This document shows positions 15,907 to 24,667 of a stretch of 34,544 nt of DNA, piece after piece. Below the pieces are notes generated by a model. That model did no database searches. It was not told the origin of the DNA and saw only the letters and a program-made list of their open reading frames with translations. The DNA is taken from contig JAJEIP010000056.1 in NCBI GenBank assembly GCA_022827885.1, forward strand, positions 1-34,544, in the 5' to 3' direction. Positions within the stretch are counted from its first letter, which is position 1, and the number at the start of each line of letters is the position of its first letter. Origin of the DNA: Candidatus Poribacteria bacterium. Its GTDB lineage: Bacteria; Poribacteria; WGA-4E; WGA-3G. The position numbers and the translations under genes are program-made.

Positions 15907-18714
15907 ATGCAAGGATTATCACTTAATTTTCGTTCGGAAACGCTTTTGGCGCTAACTGATAAAATCAAATCCAGTATTGAGGGGCGGATGAGTTGGGGAG
16001 ATACCTTTGGCTTAGGGCTTGGTGTGAAGTCAGATAAGCATCTGATCGTTTGGACACCCAAAGAGAGCTCAGAGGGCGACATTCTACCCGGTTTTGACTC
16101 AGAAGATGGTAAGCTTACAGTAAAGATGCGACCGCGTCCAGGCGCATGGGTTTCCTGGATTGACGAGGCGAAGATCACAGCCGGGACACAGGATGACTAT
16201 GACCGGGTCCACAGAAGCATACAAGAATTGGAGCGGAACGCGCGCCAAATCACAGATTTCGCCGATGGCAGCGTCTCAGATATTACGATTCAAAACTTGG
16301 GAAAATCCCTAACGCTTTCCGAACTCGCTCAGGATGTTCTAAAAACACGGTTGACAATACCCAGTACCGTCAAAACGGGTGGGTACGTACTCGCAAATAT
16401 GGCGGAGGCTGATACTAAGGTACTGCCCCCGGCGACCGTTATCGTTCCAGAGCAAACCCACATTCATCGCGTGCATCTCAATGAAGACGCACTTTTTGAC
16501 CAAATACTCGCCCAGGACTACAGGCTGCTGCTTGTGGTCATCAGAACTCATATTAAGCAGTACCCCGATCTCATCGACTTGGGATACGGTTTAACACTTC
16601 ATACGCGACTGTCTAATGTATTCGAGGAGCCAGACGCAGAGACATCGGAGGCAATTAAAGAAGAGGCTGATCCTATTCAAGTGCTCGCCACAGGGGCGGT
16701 TTACGATCCTCTTGAACCCGAGATGCTGCGATTCGTGCCTGTTGCGTTCAGCGCACCCGCTGAGGAAATTGAAACCGCAATTCGCGAGAGTTCAAAGAAA
16801 ATCGAAACGTACACGGTGAAAGCCAATCAAAACGCCTATCAACTCATGGCGCAATTCCAACAGGGCGTAGAAACCCGTTTGAGAGCCCTTGTCCTTGGAC
16901 CGGGGCAACGCGTCCATAATAAGGTATGGGACGATCTGGTGATCCGTGAATTACGGAACACTATGCTTACTTTCGTCGAATTCTATGAGGAATATCTCAC
17001 CGAGCATTTTGAGGCATCAATCGCAGCGGCGAAAACCGAAGAGCTCAGAGAGAATATTGACCCCATGATAGAATTTTGGCAGTTACAGGATAATCAGCAG
17101 TTAACCCTGAATCACCTTATTCAATCCTCCTATAAACTGGCGAATCAGGTGCTCGATCGAGCTGCTGGATTGTTTCATGATCTCGTGTTTGAAGAGGACT
17201 TCATTGAAATCGGGCTTGTCAGGCAGGTGGATCTCTCAATTTTCGAGAATAACGAACTCTTAAACGAAATTTACTTGCCACAATGGACGCGTGGAACCGT
17301 CCGTGAGAAGATGGCAGGTATTACGCTGCGCTCAACTTTACATGCAACGCAAGTTGAACGGTTGACGAGTATCTGGTTGGAATTGCTGGAACTCGCAAAC
17401 TTCGCAAGTCAGAACGGGCAGGATTTTGAAATCGTTATTCAACCGTTAGTCAATCTCCTATTAGCCGAGAAAGCAGAGAAACCAACGCAGCGCCGAAGTC
17501 AGCAGGCACAGCATCGAGGGAGAACTACCAATTTTGCTGGTTTTGAGATTCCTGATAAAACTGTCGACCAAATCCTTGATCATGTAAAACTGCATTTACC
17601 AACTATAAAACAATGGTTGCAGAATATGCCTTCAGCTGTTGATGAGCGACAGCATTACGCAACCTTGTGGGCGTTGGTGCTTGATGGGCGGCTCCGTGAG
17701 CAACTCTTGGCGGATATTCAACCTACCTGTGATATTAATCTGAGTGTACCCGACCAGACCAAAAGGTTAATCAATCTCATGCTCGGCAGCGCGCTTATTA
17801 TTCAAGCTGAGAAAGACCGTAAGTCAATAGAGCGTAACCTAAACCGGGCGGTTATCTCAAAGACTGGACACGAATTGGCGAATGTCACAACAGCGGCAAT
17901 GCTTGCTATACATGGAGATACCCTGCTTGCAATACTTTACGAGGAATTGCTCGGGTATCATGACACTTTGGCAAAGCGGGCAGGGAAGCTCGCACACCCC
18001 CCTCAAAAAGGGAAGAAGCGGAAACGTGGGCAATCGCGGAATAACGGTGCCGCGAATGCTGAGGCGATTGAGGCGGAGCAGCAAAAAGTTGAAGAACTCA
18101 TGGCTTTCCTCAGACCCTACCGCCAAGAAGAAGTTATCACCACTTTAGCGATAGCCGGTATTGATCCTCGGGCCATTAACCTTGAAGAAATTCGGAAGCA
18201 GCAGGTCCTCAGTTTCGACGTAAGTGATTTACCCGCCATCGGTGAAACGTGGCTCGGTGATAGTAAAAGCGTCGGGGATTATCCAAATTTGCGGGTGTTC
18301 CTCCTGCAAAATCAACTCCCGATATCGACAACGGGACGGTTGCTTATGGAATTGCGACAGCAATTTCCGGATGAGCTTTTCAATCATGTCTTAGGGCTCA
18401 TCCAAGAGGTGAAGGCACTCCAAGGCGATGATTTTAAGGGTCATCTGCTCAATCAGTTTGTTACGTATATTTCCGAGAAGGTGTGGCGGTGGGAGTTGAC
18501 ACAGATTACGGAGGCTGAACTGCCACTTTTGCTGAAGGAAAAGGTACTCGCATCGGCGATCTGTTATGAAAAAGAGGTCGATAGTTTACTCGAATACGTT
18601 GAGCGCTATGATGAACTCGTATCTACAAAACTATCAGCAGGTTCAGAAATGGACAACCACCGTCAATATATCGAGGAACAATTTCAAGCAATCGTTGAAA
18701 CCCTTTTAGTCTAA
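15907..18714 (+). CDS. Large uncharacterised soluble protein (935 aa)
   Basis: A long intact frame with normal codon structure and no signal peptide or membrane helix. I do not recognise the family. An N-terminal region (about 1-115) has beta-type segments (LSLNFRSETLLAL, DGKLTVKMRPRPGAWVSW), then the protein is mainly alpha-helical to the end. A strongly basic Lys/Arg linker lies at about 698-712 (PPQKGKKRKRGQSRNN) before a further helical domain. No Walker, nuclease or protease motif was found. It stands between the methyltransferase and a degenerate dehydrogenase-fold gene 24 nt downstream, with which it may share an operon. The start at 15907 lacks a ribosome-binding site; ATG 15988 is an alternative. 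Confidence 0.8.
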   Translation: MQGLSLNFRSETLLALTDKIKSSIEGRMSWGDTFGLGLGVKSDKHLIVWTPKESSEGDILPGFDSEDGKLTVKMRPRPGAWVSWIDEAKITAGTQDDYDRVHRSIQELERNARQITDFADGSVSDITIQNLGKSLTLSELAQDVLKTRLTIPSTVKTGGYVLANMAEADTKVLPPATVIVPEQTHIHRVHLNEDALFDQILAQDYRLLLVVIRTHIKQYPDLIDLGYGLTLHTRLSNVFEEPDAETSEAIKEEADPIQVLATGAVYDPLEPEMLRFVPVAFSAPAEEIETAIRESSKKIETYTVKANQNAYQLMAQFQQGVETRLRALVLGPGQRVHNKVWDDLVIRELRNTMLTFVEFYEEYLTEHFEASIAAAKTEELRENIDPMIEFWQLQDNQQLTLNHLIQSSYKLANQVLDRAAGLFHDLVFEEDFIEIGLVRQVDLSIFENNELLNEIYLPQWTRGTVREKMAGITLRSTLHATQVERLTSIWLELLELANFASQNGQDFEIVIQPLVNLLLAEKAEKPTQRRSQQAQHRGRTTNFAGFEIPDKTVDQILDHVKLHLPTIKQWLQNMPSAVDERQHYATLWALVLDGRLREQLLADIQPTCDINLSVPDQTKRLINLMLGSALIIQAEKDRKSIERNLNRAVISKTGHELANVTTAAMLAIHGDTLLAILYEELLGYHDTLAKRAGKLAHPPQKGKKRKRGQSRNNGAANAEAIEAEQQKVEELMAFLRPYRQEEVITTLAIAGIDPRAINLEEIRKQQVLSFDVSDLPAIGETWLGDSKSVGDYPNLRVFLLQNQLPISTTGRLLMELRQQFPDELFNHVLGLIQEVKALQGDDFKGHLLNQFVTYISEKVWRWELTQITEAELPLLLKEKVLASAICYEKEVDSLLEYVERYDELVSTKLSAGSEMDNHRQYIEEQFQAIVETLLV

Positions 18715-18738
18715 TTTATAACTATTGTAAGGTAATAG

Positions 18739-19650
18739 ATGAAAGTCGCTTTATTGGGCAACAGTCAGTTAGCCGTCTCGACTGCCTGGGGCTTGTGTCA
18801 ATCAGAGACGGCACGTGAAGTCGCCTTTGTGTCGGATGCAACGTCGAGCAAGAATAGATTTGTTCATCCAAAAGAGGGCACACCAGCATACCTCCGGGAT
18901 CTTGTGGAAGCGAATGCTTTGAGGGCAAGCGACACCGCGATTTCCGTTTTCAATTCATTAGAGGGGATGGCGAATGCAGACGTAGTTGTGCTGCTGCCAC
19001 CAGTGGGGCAATCCGGTTTTCGGTCTCCCCAAGCCGCAAAGACGACAAGTATCGCCCTCGTTCGGCGGTTTGTAACCGGAATCCAGCAGTATGCCCCAGA
19101 TGCCAAAATTCTCGTGGCACTGTCACCCACGAATTACATCTCTGCGTGGATACATCAGACCCTCGGCGACGGGCAGATTCTCGGACTCGGAAACGGGGCT
19201 GCTACAGCGCACTTAGCCTCTGAAATTGCGAAACGTGTTGATGTGTCCGTGAAAGACGTGACGGCTCTGGTGATTGGGAGTGATCAAGAGACGTACCCGC
19301 TCCCACAATACTGTCGGGTGAACGGTATTCCGCTTGCACAACTCATCTCTGAAACTGACATTGAAAGCCTCTGTGAAGCCGTTGCACGGCGTTCCCCGTA
19401 TATCGTGAGCGGCGAATGGACATTGGTAAGTCATATTTTGCAAATTGTTTCAGCGATTGCGCTTGATAAAAGACGCGTCATGAGTGTTGGGACACGTGTC
19501 TCAGCAGGGACAACATCCGTTTACCTTAATGTTCCTGCACAGATCGGATACGACGGTGTTGCGACTATTGTTCCACTTGAGTTGACCGATCAGCAACGCG
19601 AACAGTTTAAAAAATTAGTCGGGCAGAGTGCGGAAGACCAAATTCTATAG
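18739..19650 (+). CDS. Malate/lactate dehydrogenase-fold protein lacking catalytic residues
   Basis: A 303-aa protein that aligns by eye along most of its length with bacterial malate dehydrogenase: YAPDAKILVALSPTNYIS (cf. YAPDA..SNPLDVMT), DVTALVIGSDQETYPLPQY (cf. [20 protein letters not shown]), NGIPLAQLI, ALDKRRVMSV and VYLNVPAQIGYDGVATIVPLELTDQQ. The functional residues are changed. The GHGD catalytic His region reads S181-D182-Q183-E184, the LDxxR pair is A155/H158, and the NAD-binding glycine motif reads GNSQLA (7-12). A dehydrogenase activity is therefore unlikely. It may be a pseudoenzyme or bind a different ligand. AAGG precedes the ATG at normal spacing. Confidence 0.8.
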   Translation: MKVALLGNSQLAVSTAWGLCQSETAREVAFVSDATSSKNRFVHPKEGTPAYLRDLVEANALRASDTAISVFNSLEGMANADVVVLLPPVGQSGFRSPQAAKTTSIALVRRFVTGIQQYAPDAKILVALSPTNYISAWIHQTLGDGQILGLGNGAATAHLASEIAKRVDVSVKDVTALVIGSDQETYPLPQYCRVNGIPLAQLISETDIESLCEAVARRSPYIVSGEWTLVSHILQIVSAIALDKRRVMSVGTRVSAGTTSVYLNVPAQIGYDGVATIVPLELTDQQREQFKKLVGQSAEDQIL

Positions 19651-19746
19651 AAGGGGCATCGTATAAGGTGCCTTCCCTGTTCGTTTTGTGAGTTGTGTGA
19701 AGTTTAATATTTAAATTCGGTGTGCTGGCCGCTAACGGCTTTTCTT

Positions 19747-19763
19747 CTGACAACTGATAACTA
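19747..19763 (+). repeat. Partial copy of the CTGACAACTGA element before xdhC
   Basis: CTGACAACTGATAACTA matches the right side of the hairpin element before dprA (CTGACAACTGATGACT) and is likewise followed by a short A-rich run into an ATG. No full hairpin is visible here. Confidence 0.5.
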
Positions 19764-19770
19764 CTAAACA

Positions 19771-20877
19771 ATGAGAGAAATATACCAAAAAATTCCAGAA
19801 CTAATAGAGACCTCCCAAGTCGGAGCGTATTGCACTGTTGTAGAGACGAAAGGGTCAACTCCACAAAAGCCCGGCTCGAAGCTTTTGATTCTCCCGGATT
19901 TACGGAATATTGGGACGCTCGGCGGCGGTTGTGTTGAAGCCGAAGCGCGGCGACAGGCGATCGGACTCATGCAAGACGGGATGCCGCGGCTCCTTGAGTT
20001 TCAATTGGATAGCGATTACGGTTGGGATGATGGGCTTATCTGCGGCGGAAATATGAAAATCTTTATCGATTTGCCGAAGACCCCCGCCGAAGCCGACATG
20101 TTTGAGAGACTTCAAACGTTGAATGCCGAAAAGATACCACTCGTCTGTGCAACGGTTGTGGCGAGTGAAAAGCAGGGCATTGATGTTGGCATGAAGATGA
20201 TCTTTGCGAACACTGGAGAACATATCGGCACGTTAGGCGATCCGGCTTTGGAAGCAGCAGTGGAGGCAGAGATAGCGAAGGTACTTGCGCGGAACAGTGC
20301 TGGCTTGTTTCAGGAGAATGAGACGGCTTCGGTCTTCTTGGAACCGCTACAACCGAGACCGACCTTGCTCATCGCAGGGGCAGGACATGTCGGGCAGGCA
20401 CTCTGTCATCTTGGGAACTGGTTGGATTTTGACATTGCGATTGTTGATGACCGTGCCGACTTTGCTTCTGCTGAACGCTTGCCGGAGGCGGACGAAATTA
20501 TCATCGGAGATATCGCAACAGAACTCCAAAACTATCCGATCACGCCACTGACGTATGTCGTGATTGTCACCCGTGGTCATCAACACGATGAATCCGCACT
20601 TCATAGTGTTGTTGAATCGGATGCCGGTTACATCGGTTTAATCGGCAGCCGTCGCAAAATTAAACTGATATTTGACGATTTGCTGGAGGCAGGGATTTCT
20701 AAGGAGCGACTTCAACGGGTGTACGCACCCATCGGGTTGGATATTAACTCGAAAACAGTACCGGAGATTGCGGTCAGCATCGCATCGCAGCTTATTCAGA
20801 TCCGCAACGCCGCTGACACTGTTGGCACTTTTGACGCACAACCCGCGCGAATGCCGACCGTTAAAATAGCAGGGTGA
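19771..20877 (+). CDS. xdhC: XdhC/CoxI-family molybdoenzyme maturation protein
   Basis: A 368-aa protein of the XdhC family, which binds, sulfurates or inserts molybdenum cofactor into xanthine dehydrogenase-type enzymes. The N-terminal XdhC_CoxI domain shows VVETKGSTPQKPGSKLLI, GTLGGGCVEAEARR and LICGGNMKIFIDL. The C-terminal Rossmann domain shows LLIAGAGHVGQALCHLGNWLDFDIAIVDDRADFAS, YVVIVTRGHQHDESAL and GLIGSRRK. Length is typical. No molybdoenzyme gene is in the window. A 116-aa gene starts 4 nt after the stop. Confidence 0.92.
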   Translation: MREIYQKIPELIETSQVGAYCTVVETKGSTPQKPGSKLLILPDLRNIGTLGGGCVEAEARRQAIGLMQDGMPRLLEFQLDSDYGWDDGLICGGNMKIFIDLPKTPAEADMFERLQTLNAEKIPLVCATVVASEKQGIDVGMKMIFANTGEHIGTLGDPALEAAVEAEIAKVLARNSAGLFQENETASVFLEPLQPRPTLLIAGAGHVGQALCHLGNWLDFDIAIVDDRADFASAERLPEADEIIIGDIATELQNYPITPLTYVVIVTRGHQHDESALHSVVESDAGYIGLIGSRRKIKLIFDDLLEAGISKERLQRVYAPIGLDINSKTVPEIAVSIASQLIQIRNAADTVGTFDAQPARMPTVKIAG

Positions 20878-20881
20878 AAAA

Positions 20882-21232
20882 ATGAAGAAGATTCAGATAA
20901 CAGAGGGCAAAGTCTATACGCTTCCCGAAGTGATAGACTTTGTAAAACAGACGTTAGACCGCGTTGGTGAAAAGTCTACTCGGGACCGGCTGCGATATTC
21001 GTCCGTCGATGTCTATTGGTTACTTTTTGATATGCTCCAGTATGTGAACAGGAATGTCCCGGGTGAATTTATCCTCCTCCAGACCGAAAAAGACACTTAC
21101 CGAGTCACTTATGCGACTGAAGATGTTGGAAAGCAGAGATCGGATAAGAAACTCAAAGCAGAGATAAACCGAACGGCAAAGTATCTTGAAGAATTGACCG
21201 GCAGGAAGCCATCGTGGGGTGGAGAAGAGTAA
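20882..21232 (+). CDS. Small uncharacterised protein (116 aa)
   Basis: The start has AGGGTGA just upstream, which overlaps the xdhC stop, so it is probably co-translated. The product is charged and soluble, with helices around TLPEVIDFVKQTLDRVGEKSTRDRLRY and KKLKAEINRTAKYLEELTG and a short beta segment FILLQTEKDTYRVTYAT. No family recognised and no metal or nucleotide motif seen. Context with xdhC suggests, but does not show, a link to molybdoenzyme maturation. Confidence 0.65.
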   Translation: MKKIQITEGKVYTLPEVIDFVKQTLDRVGEKSTRDRLRYSSVDVYWLLFDMLQYVNRNVPGEFILLQTEKDTYRVTYATEDVGKQRSDKKLKAEINRTAKYLEELTGRKPSWGGEE

Positions 21233-21285
21233 GCGTGGACGGGATCTCAAGGGAATAGAGTATTTATGAGATAAGGAGATATTTC

Positions 21286-22182
21286 GTGAACCAAGAACCT
21301 AAAGTAACAGTTGAAGATATTGAGATGTCTGTGGAGGCGTTGGATGTCCAGAAAGCCGCAGACATCTTTGAGGAATATGGGTGTCTTGTCGTGCGCGGGT
21401 TGATGGCACCTTATATTCAGGCGATCCATGTGGACATTGAGGCTGCCGCTGCGGAATCCATATCCTTGCTTGACAAAGCAGAACGGATTGTTGAGGGATG
21501 GCGCACTCCCAACGGCACACTCTTCCTGCCAGCACCAGAAGGCTACGAACGCGACAAACAGATTATGGTTTTGGCGATAGGCTATCAGACGAGTGCTGCG
21601 TTCTTCCAATCCGCTTTCGATGAGACGACAGTCGGTATCGTGGAGGCGATCTTGGGACCGAATGTGGAGATCTTTGGGAACGGACAGTGCCTCTATAAGG
21701 AGCCGGTTGGCGGACACCCGAAGCACCTCCATCAAGATTCTGCCTATTTTGAACACCGCTATCAGGGACCCGTCGGAATTTTGAATTACGTCGTGGATAC
21801 GGACTTGGTAAATGGAGCCTTACACGTCGTGCCGGGTTCACATAAACTCGGCCAACTCAAGCATATTGACACGTTCTCACACCTCGGTCTCGCAGAGGAT
21901 GAGTGGCCCTGGGAGAGCGCATTGCCCGTCTCTGGCAAAGCCGGGGATTCAATCTTCTTTAACGTCAAGACAGTGCACGGTTCCAAACAGAATATGTCGG
22001 ATAAGCCGCGTCCGATTTTCATCAATCGCTACCGCCGAACAGACGATTTCGTGATTATCGGTGGGACAACCACGACGAACCGAGCAGAGGCAGAGAAACG
22101 AGCAGCAGCCGCTGAAGAAGCAAAGAAATCTAATAGTGATCGAGGTCTGATGTTGCGCGGGTTCCGTCCTTTTGATGCATAG
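21286..22182 (+). CDS. Phytanoyl-CoA dioxygenase (PhyH) family protein 1
   Basis: A 298-aa Fe(II)/2-oxoglutarate-dependent oxygenase. The GTG start at 21286 is supported by AAGGAG 7 nt upstream. The iron triad is visible as H149-Q-D151 (HLHQDSAYF) and distal H231 (VKTVHGSKQ). The R of NRYRRTDDF is the likely 2-oxoglutarate anchor. GALHVVPGSHKLG is the classic PhyH strand. Substrate unknown. It belongs to a local group of three PhyH genes but is on the opposite strand from the other two, converging on the DUF420 gene. Confidence 0.9.
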   Translation: MNQEPKVTVEDIEMSVEALDVQKAADIFEEYGCLVVRGLMAPYIQAIHVDIEAAAAESISLLDKAERIVEGWRTPNGTLFLPAPEGYERDKQIMVLAIGYQTSAAFFQSAFDETTVGIVEAILGPNVEIFGNGQCLYKEPVGGHPKHLHQDSAYFEHRYQGPVGILNYVVDTDLVNGALHVVPGSHKLGQLKHIDTFSHLGLAEDEWPWESALPVSGKAGDSIFFNVKTVHGSKQNMSDKPRPIFINRYRRTDDFVIIGGTTTTNRAEAEKRAAAAEEAKKSNSDRGLMLRGFRPFDA

Positions 22183-22228
22183 AGACAATCTGTAAGTTTG
22201 TGGTAGTGCAATGTATTGCGCGTTGTGA

Positions 22229-22246
22229 CAGGCGATAAATCACCTG
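22229..22246. repeat. Intergenic imperfect palindrome between convergent genes
   Basis: CAGGCGA and TCACCTG pair with one mismatch around AAAT, in the 112-bp gap between convergent genes. A second small stem, GCAAT/ATTGC, lies at 22208-22219. These may serve as bidirectional terminators, but no T-tracts are present. Confidence 0.35.
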
Positions 22247-22294
22247 ACTACGAACCTGAGGACTTGTAGTGGATAAGGATCATACCATCTGTCT

Positions 22295-22711
22295 CTATAA
22301 CTGATACAGCATGAGATAGATAATCACACCTGTTATTGAGACGTATAACCAGATCGGAAAAGTGATCTTTGCGATACGACGGTGCTTCTCGAACCGCTCA
22401 CGCCACGCCAAATAGAGAGTCCGCAACGCCAACGGCACTATCACGAACGCCAAGATAATGTGCGAAATGAGGATAGTGAAGTAGACCGGACGAATCCACC
22501 CGTGCTTTGTGAACGGTTTCGATCCGGCGTGATAGTGGTAGATAACGTAGCACACCAGAAAAAGCACAGACACACCAAAAGCCGCGAGCATGCAGTTTTT
22601 ATGTGCCGTAATTTTCCGCTGTCGGATTTGCACATACCCAATCGTTAGCAGAACGCCGCTGATTGTGTTCAGCGTTGCATTGACCGTCGGCAGATCTGAG
22701 ATCTCAATCAC
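22295..22711 (-). CDS. DUF420 family membrane protein
   Basis: A 138-aa protein with about four membrane helices. The start is placed at GTG 22711 (VIEISDLPTVNATLNTISG), which matches the usual DUF420 N-terminus and has AAGGGG upstream. The longer open frame to 22789 would translate the dispersed start-proximal motif (PQGKIKK). Conserved features are IRQRKITAHKNCMLAAF, YHYHAGSKPF and PVYFTILISHIILAFVIVPLALRTL, including histidines typical of the family. DUF420 (YozB/CtaG-adjacent) proteins are often near haem-copper oxidase genes, but none are here. It lies downstream of two PhyH genes on the same strand. Confidence 0.85.
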   Translation of the reverse strand: MIEISDLPTVNATLNTISGVLLTIGYVQIRQRKITAHKNCMLAAFGVSVLFLVCYVIYHYHAGSKPFTKHGWIRPVYFTILISHIILAFVIVPLALRTLYLAWRERFEKHRRIAKITFPIWLYVSITGVIIYLMLYQL

Positions 22712-22720
22712 ATTTTCCCC

Positions 22721-22741
22721 TTTTTTAATTTTACCTTGCGG
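22721..22741 (-). repeat. Start-proximal dispersed motif, copy 4 (upstream of DUF420 gene)
   Basis: On the minus strand CCGCAAGGTAAAATTAAAAA (plus one A) ends 9 nt before the GTG start of the DUF420 gene. It is identical over 18 nt to the radA-leader copy. Confidence 0.7.
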
Positions 22742-22832
22742 ATAAGTATCGGTTGTCCGTCTTTTAGGTTCTTCGTGTTCGAGTCGCACTCCATTTCATT
22801 ACGTGCTACGGTTTCGTCACTATTTTCCCTTT

Positions 22833-23711
22833 CTAACGGGGCCACCGATAGGCTTGTGCTCCCTTCGAATTCTCTAACGCAAATTCCCACCGTTGACACC
22901 ACGTTTCATATTGAGTATTCCCCGCTTCTGGTCGCAAACGGCTCCGCATCAGGAATGCCGGATAGAAAGGTCTTCCTGTCGGTTGGTAGACATCGTGATA
23001 CCGCAGATCGAAACTCCATCGGATGCTCTTGGATTCGTTCGGTTTCGCACTATGGAGCGTATAGTTGTGGAACAGAATAACGCCGCCGGCCCGGATCGGC
23101 AACGGTTTCATAGTGAGGTTATCGGGTTGATGTTCCGGTGGAACCGCCAGTCCAGCCGCCGACCAATCGTGCTTGTAAAGTCCCCTCTTATGGCTGCCCG
23201 GCATAACCTGTAAGCACCCGTTTTCCAACGTCGCATCTACAATCGGAATCCAAACAGTTAGCATGAAGTAGGGATCGGTGTCGGGCCAGCACACCCCCGC
23301 GTCCTGATGCCAAGGTGTCGGTGCCCGTTGTGAACTCTTTTTCGGCAGGACGGCACGGATATGTTGGATCGGATTACAGATGATTTCGGAACCCACGAAA
23401 GACTCGGCGATGTCGAGGATTTTCGGGTTCTTGAGGAAGTTGAACGTCGCTTCACCGCGCGCCTGCATGATATCCAGATTCGCCGTTATCTCGGGTGCCT
23501 CCTGTGAGAGATGGAGTAACCGTTCTGTGAAAGGTTTATCGGCGTGCGTCTCTGTAACCTTCCCTTCCGAGTGCAATTTCTCGGCACGTTCCGCGATAAT
23601 TCCCTTATATTCGTCAATCACAGGACCCAGGTCGTTTTCATCAAGTGCGTCTTCAAGCAGTAGATATCCGTTGTCGTGAAAGAAGGAAACTTGAGATTCA
23701 GTCAAACGCAT
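22833..23711 (-). CDS. Phytanoyl-CoA dioxygenase (PhyH) family protein 2
   Basis: A 292-aa protein. The start at 23711 is chosen over 23738 because AAGGAGG sits 8 nt before it and the product then begins MRLTESQVSFFHDNGYLLLED, the normal PhyH entry. The iron triad is H135-Q-D137 (TPWHQDAGVCWPD) and distal H220 (YTLHSAKPN), with the R of SIRWSFDLRY as candidate 2-oxoglutarate ligand. GCLQVMPGSHKRG is conserved. It lies between PhyH 3 upstream and DUF420 downstream with gaps of 89 and 121 bp. Substrate not predictable. Confidence 0.92.
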   Translation of the reverse strand: MRLTESQVSFFHDNGYLLLEDALDENDLGPVIDEYKGIIAERAEKLHSEGKVTETHADKPFTERLLHLSQEAPEITANLDIMQARGEATFNFLKNPKILDIAESFVGSEIICNPIQHIRAVLPKKSSQRAPTPWHQDAGVCWPDTDPYFMLTVWIPIVDATLENGCLQVMPGSHKRGLYKHDWSAAGLAVPPEHQPDNLTMKPLPIRAGGVILFHNYTLHSAKPNESKSIRWSFDLRYHDVYQPTGRPFYPAFLMRSRLRPEAGNTQYETWCQRWEFALENSKGAQAYRWPR

Positions 23712-23800
23712 GAGTGCGTCCTCCTTGCACGGAGGCACGCATGGTAATCGCGGAACCTCCGAGTTGTGTTGTAGGGTGTGGCTTGCAAACCCCTATTTCA

Positions 23801-24604
23801 CTATCCCCATCGCTGTTCGGGTGGATCGAAGACAAATCCATGAAAGAATTTCCGCTGTTCGGGTGAGAGTTGCGTGTTGTAAAAGTCTTTGGGATACCCC
23901 CAATGTTCCTCAGAGGCAATCATCCACGGGTGCTCATAGGCGTAATAGAGCATTTCACGAGAACCCTTCGATTTTGTGAAGATGCCGGCGGAATGCCAGA
24001 CGGCGTTATGGAAGAGAATCGCACTCCCCGGTGGGGCGCATACTTCCAAAGCACCCGGATATTCATAAGGATGCCGCAGGTCTTCATGGCTCGGATCATA
24101 CAGTGCCGTGTGGCTTCCCGGTATGAGCCACAGATTGCCTTGACCGCCTTCTGTCATATCGGTCAGATAATAGCCGATTTTGAGTTGCAAAAACGGAATC
24201 GGACGTAGGTTACGATAGCCTTCATCGTGCCCATCGATATGCCACCCCATCGAACGTTCCATTAAATCGGACGCGTGCTCAACAATGGCATCCGAAGCGT
24301 GATGGTGGGGCATTTTATTCAGCAACCCCGTGACGTATGGTAGGATCGGTTGCCAATCCAGGAGTTCCAAAAACGCCGGGTGGTCTCCAAGGATGTAGAA
24401 AATGCGGGTGCTTTTCTCGCCATGGATGTGTGTCATTCCGGTTTCGGTGAGGCCTTTCTCCTCGCATTCCCGTCGCTTCTCAATGACTTCAGCGAGGGCA
24501 CTCCTGAGTGTTTCAACGTGTGAAGGCGCGAGAAAGTTGTCCAAGACGAGATAGCCGTTATTTTCAAAGAAAAACTTTTCAGCATCAGTCAATCCGTATG
24601 ACAT
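23801..24604 (-). CDS. Phytanoyl-CoA dioxygenase (PhyH) family protein 3
   Basis: A 267-aa Fe(II)/2-oxoglutarate oxygenase. Its N-terminus LTDAEKFFFENNGYLVLDNFL is typical of the family. The iron ligands are H122-I-D124 (GWHIDGHDEG) and H204 (AVWHSAGIF), with GNLWLIPGSHTALYD between them. Compared with the neighbouring PhyH proteins it has HxD as HID instead of HQD and little other identity, so these are distinct paralogues. GAGGG upstream serves as a ribosome-binding site. The amidohydrolase gene lies just upstream on the same strand (63-bp gap). Confidence 0.92.
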   Translation of the reverse strand: MSYGLTDAEKFFFENNGYLVLDNFLAPSHVETLRSALAEVIEKRRECEEKGLTETGMTHIHGEKSTRIFYILGDHPAFLELLDWQPILPYVTGLLNKMPHHHASDAIVEHASDLMERSMGWHIDGHDEGYRNLRPIPFLQLKIGYYLTDMTEGGQGNLWLIPGSHTALYDPSHEDLRHPYEYPGALEVCAPPGSAILFHNAVWHSAGIFTKSKGSREMLYYAYEHPWMIASEEHWGYPKDFYNTQLSPEQRKFFHGFVFDPPEQRWG

Positions 24605-24667
24605 GTCGTAAACCCTCTTCTCTTTCCCTATTTTCAGGGATCTCGCTTCTCAATCTCTCATATTTTA

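Noticed and set aside
22712-22789. Longer DUF420 reading frame starting at 22789
   Set aside because: The extra 26 residues translate the dispersed leader motif and do not match the usual DUF420 N-terminus; GTG 22711 fits better.
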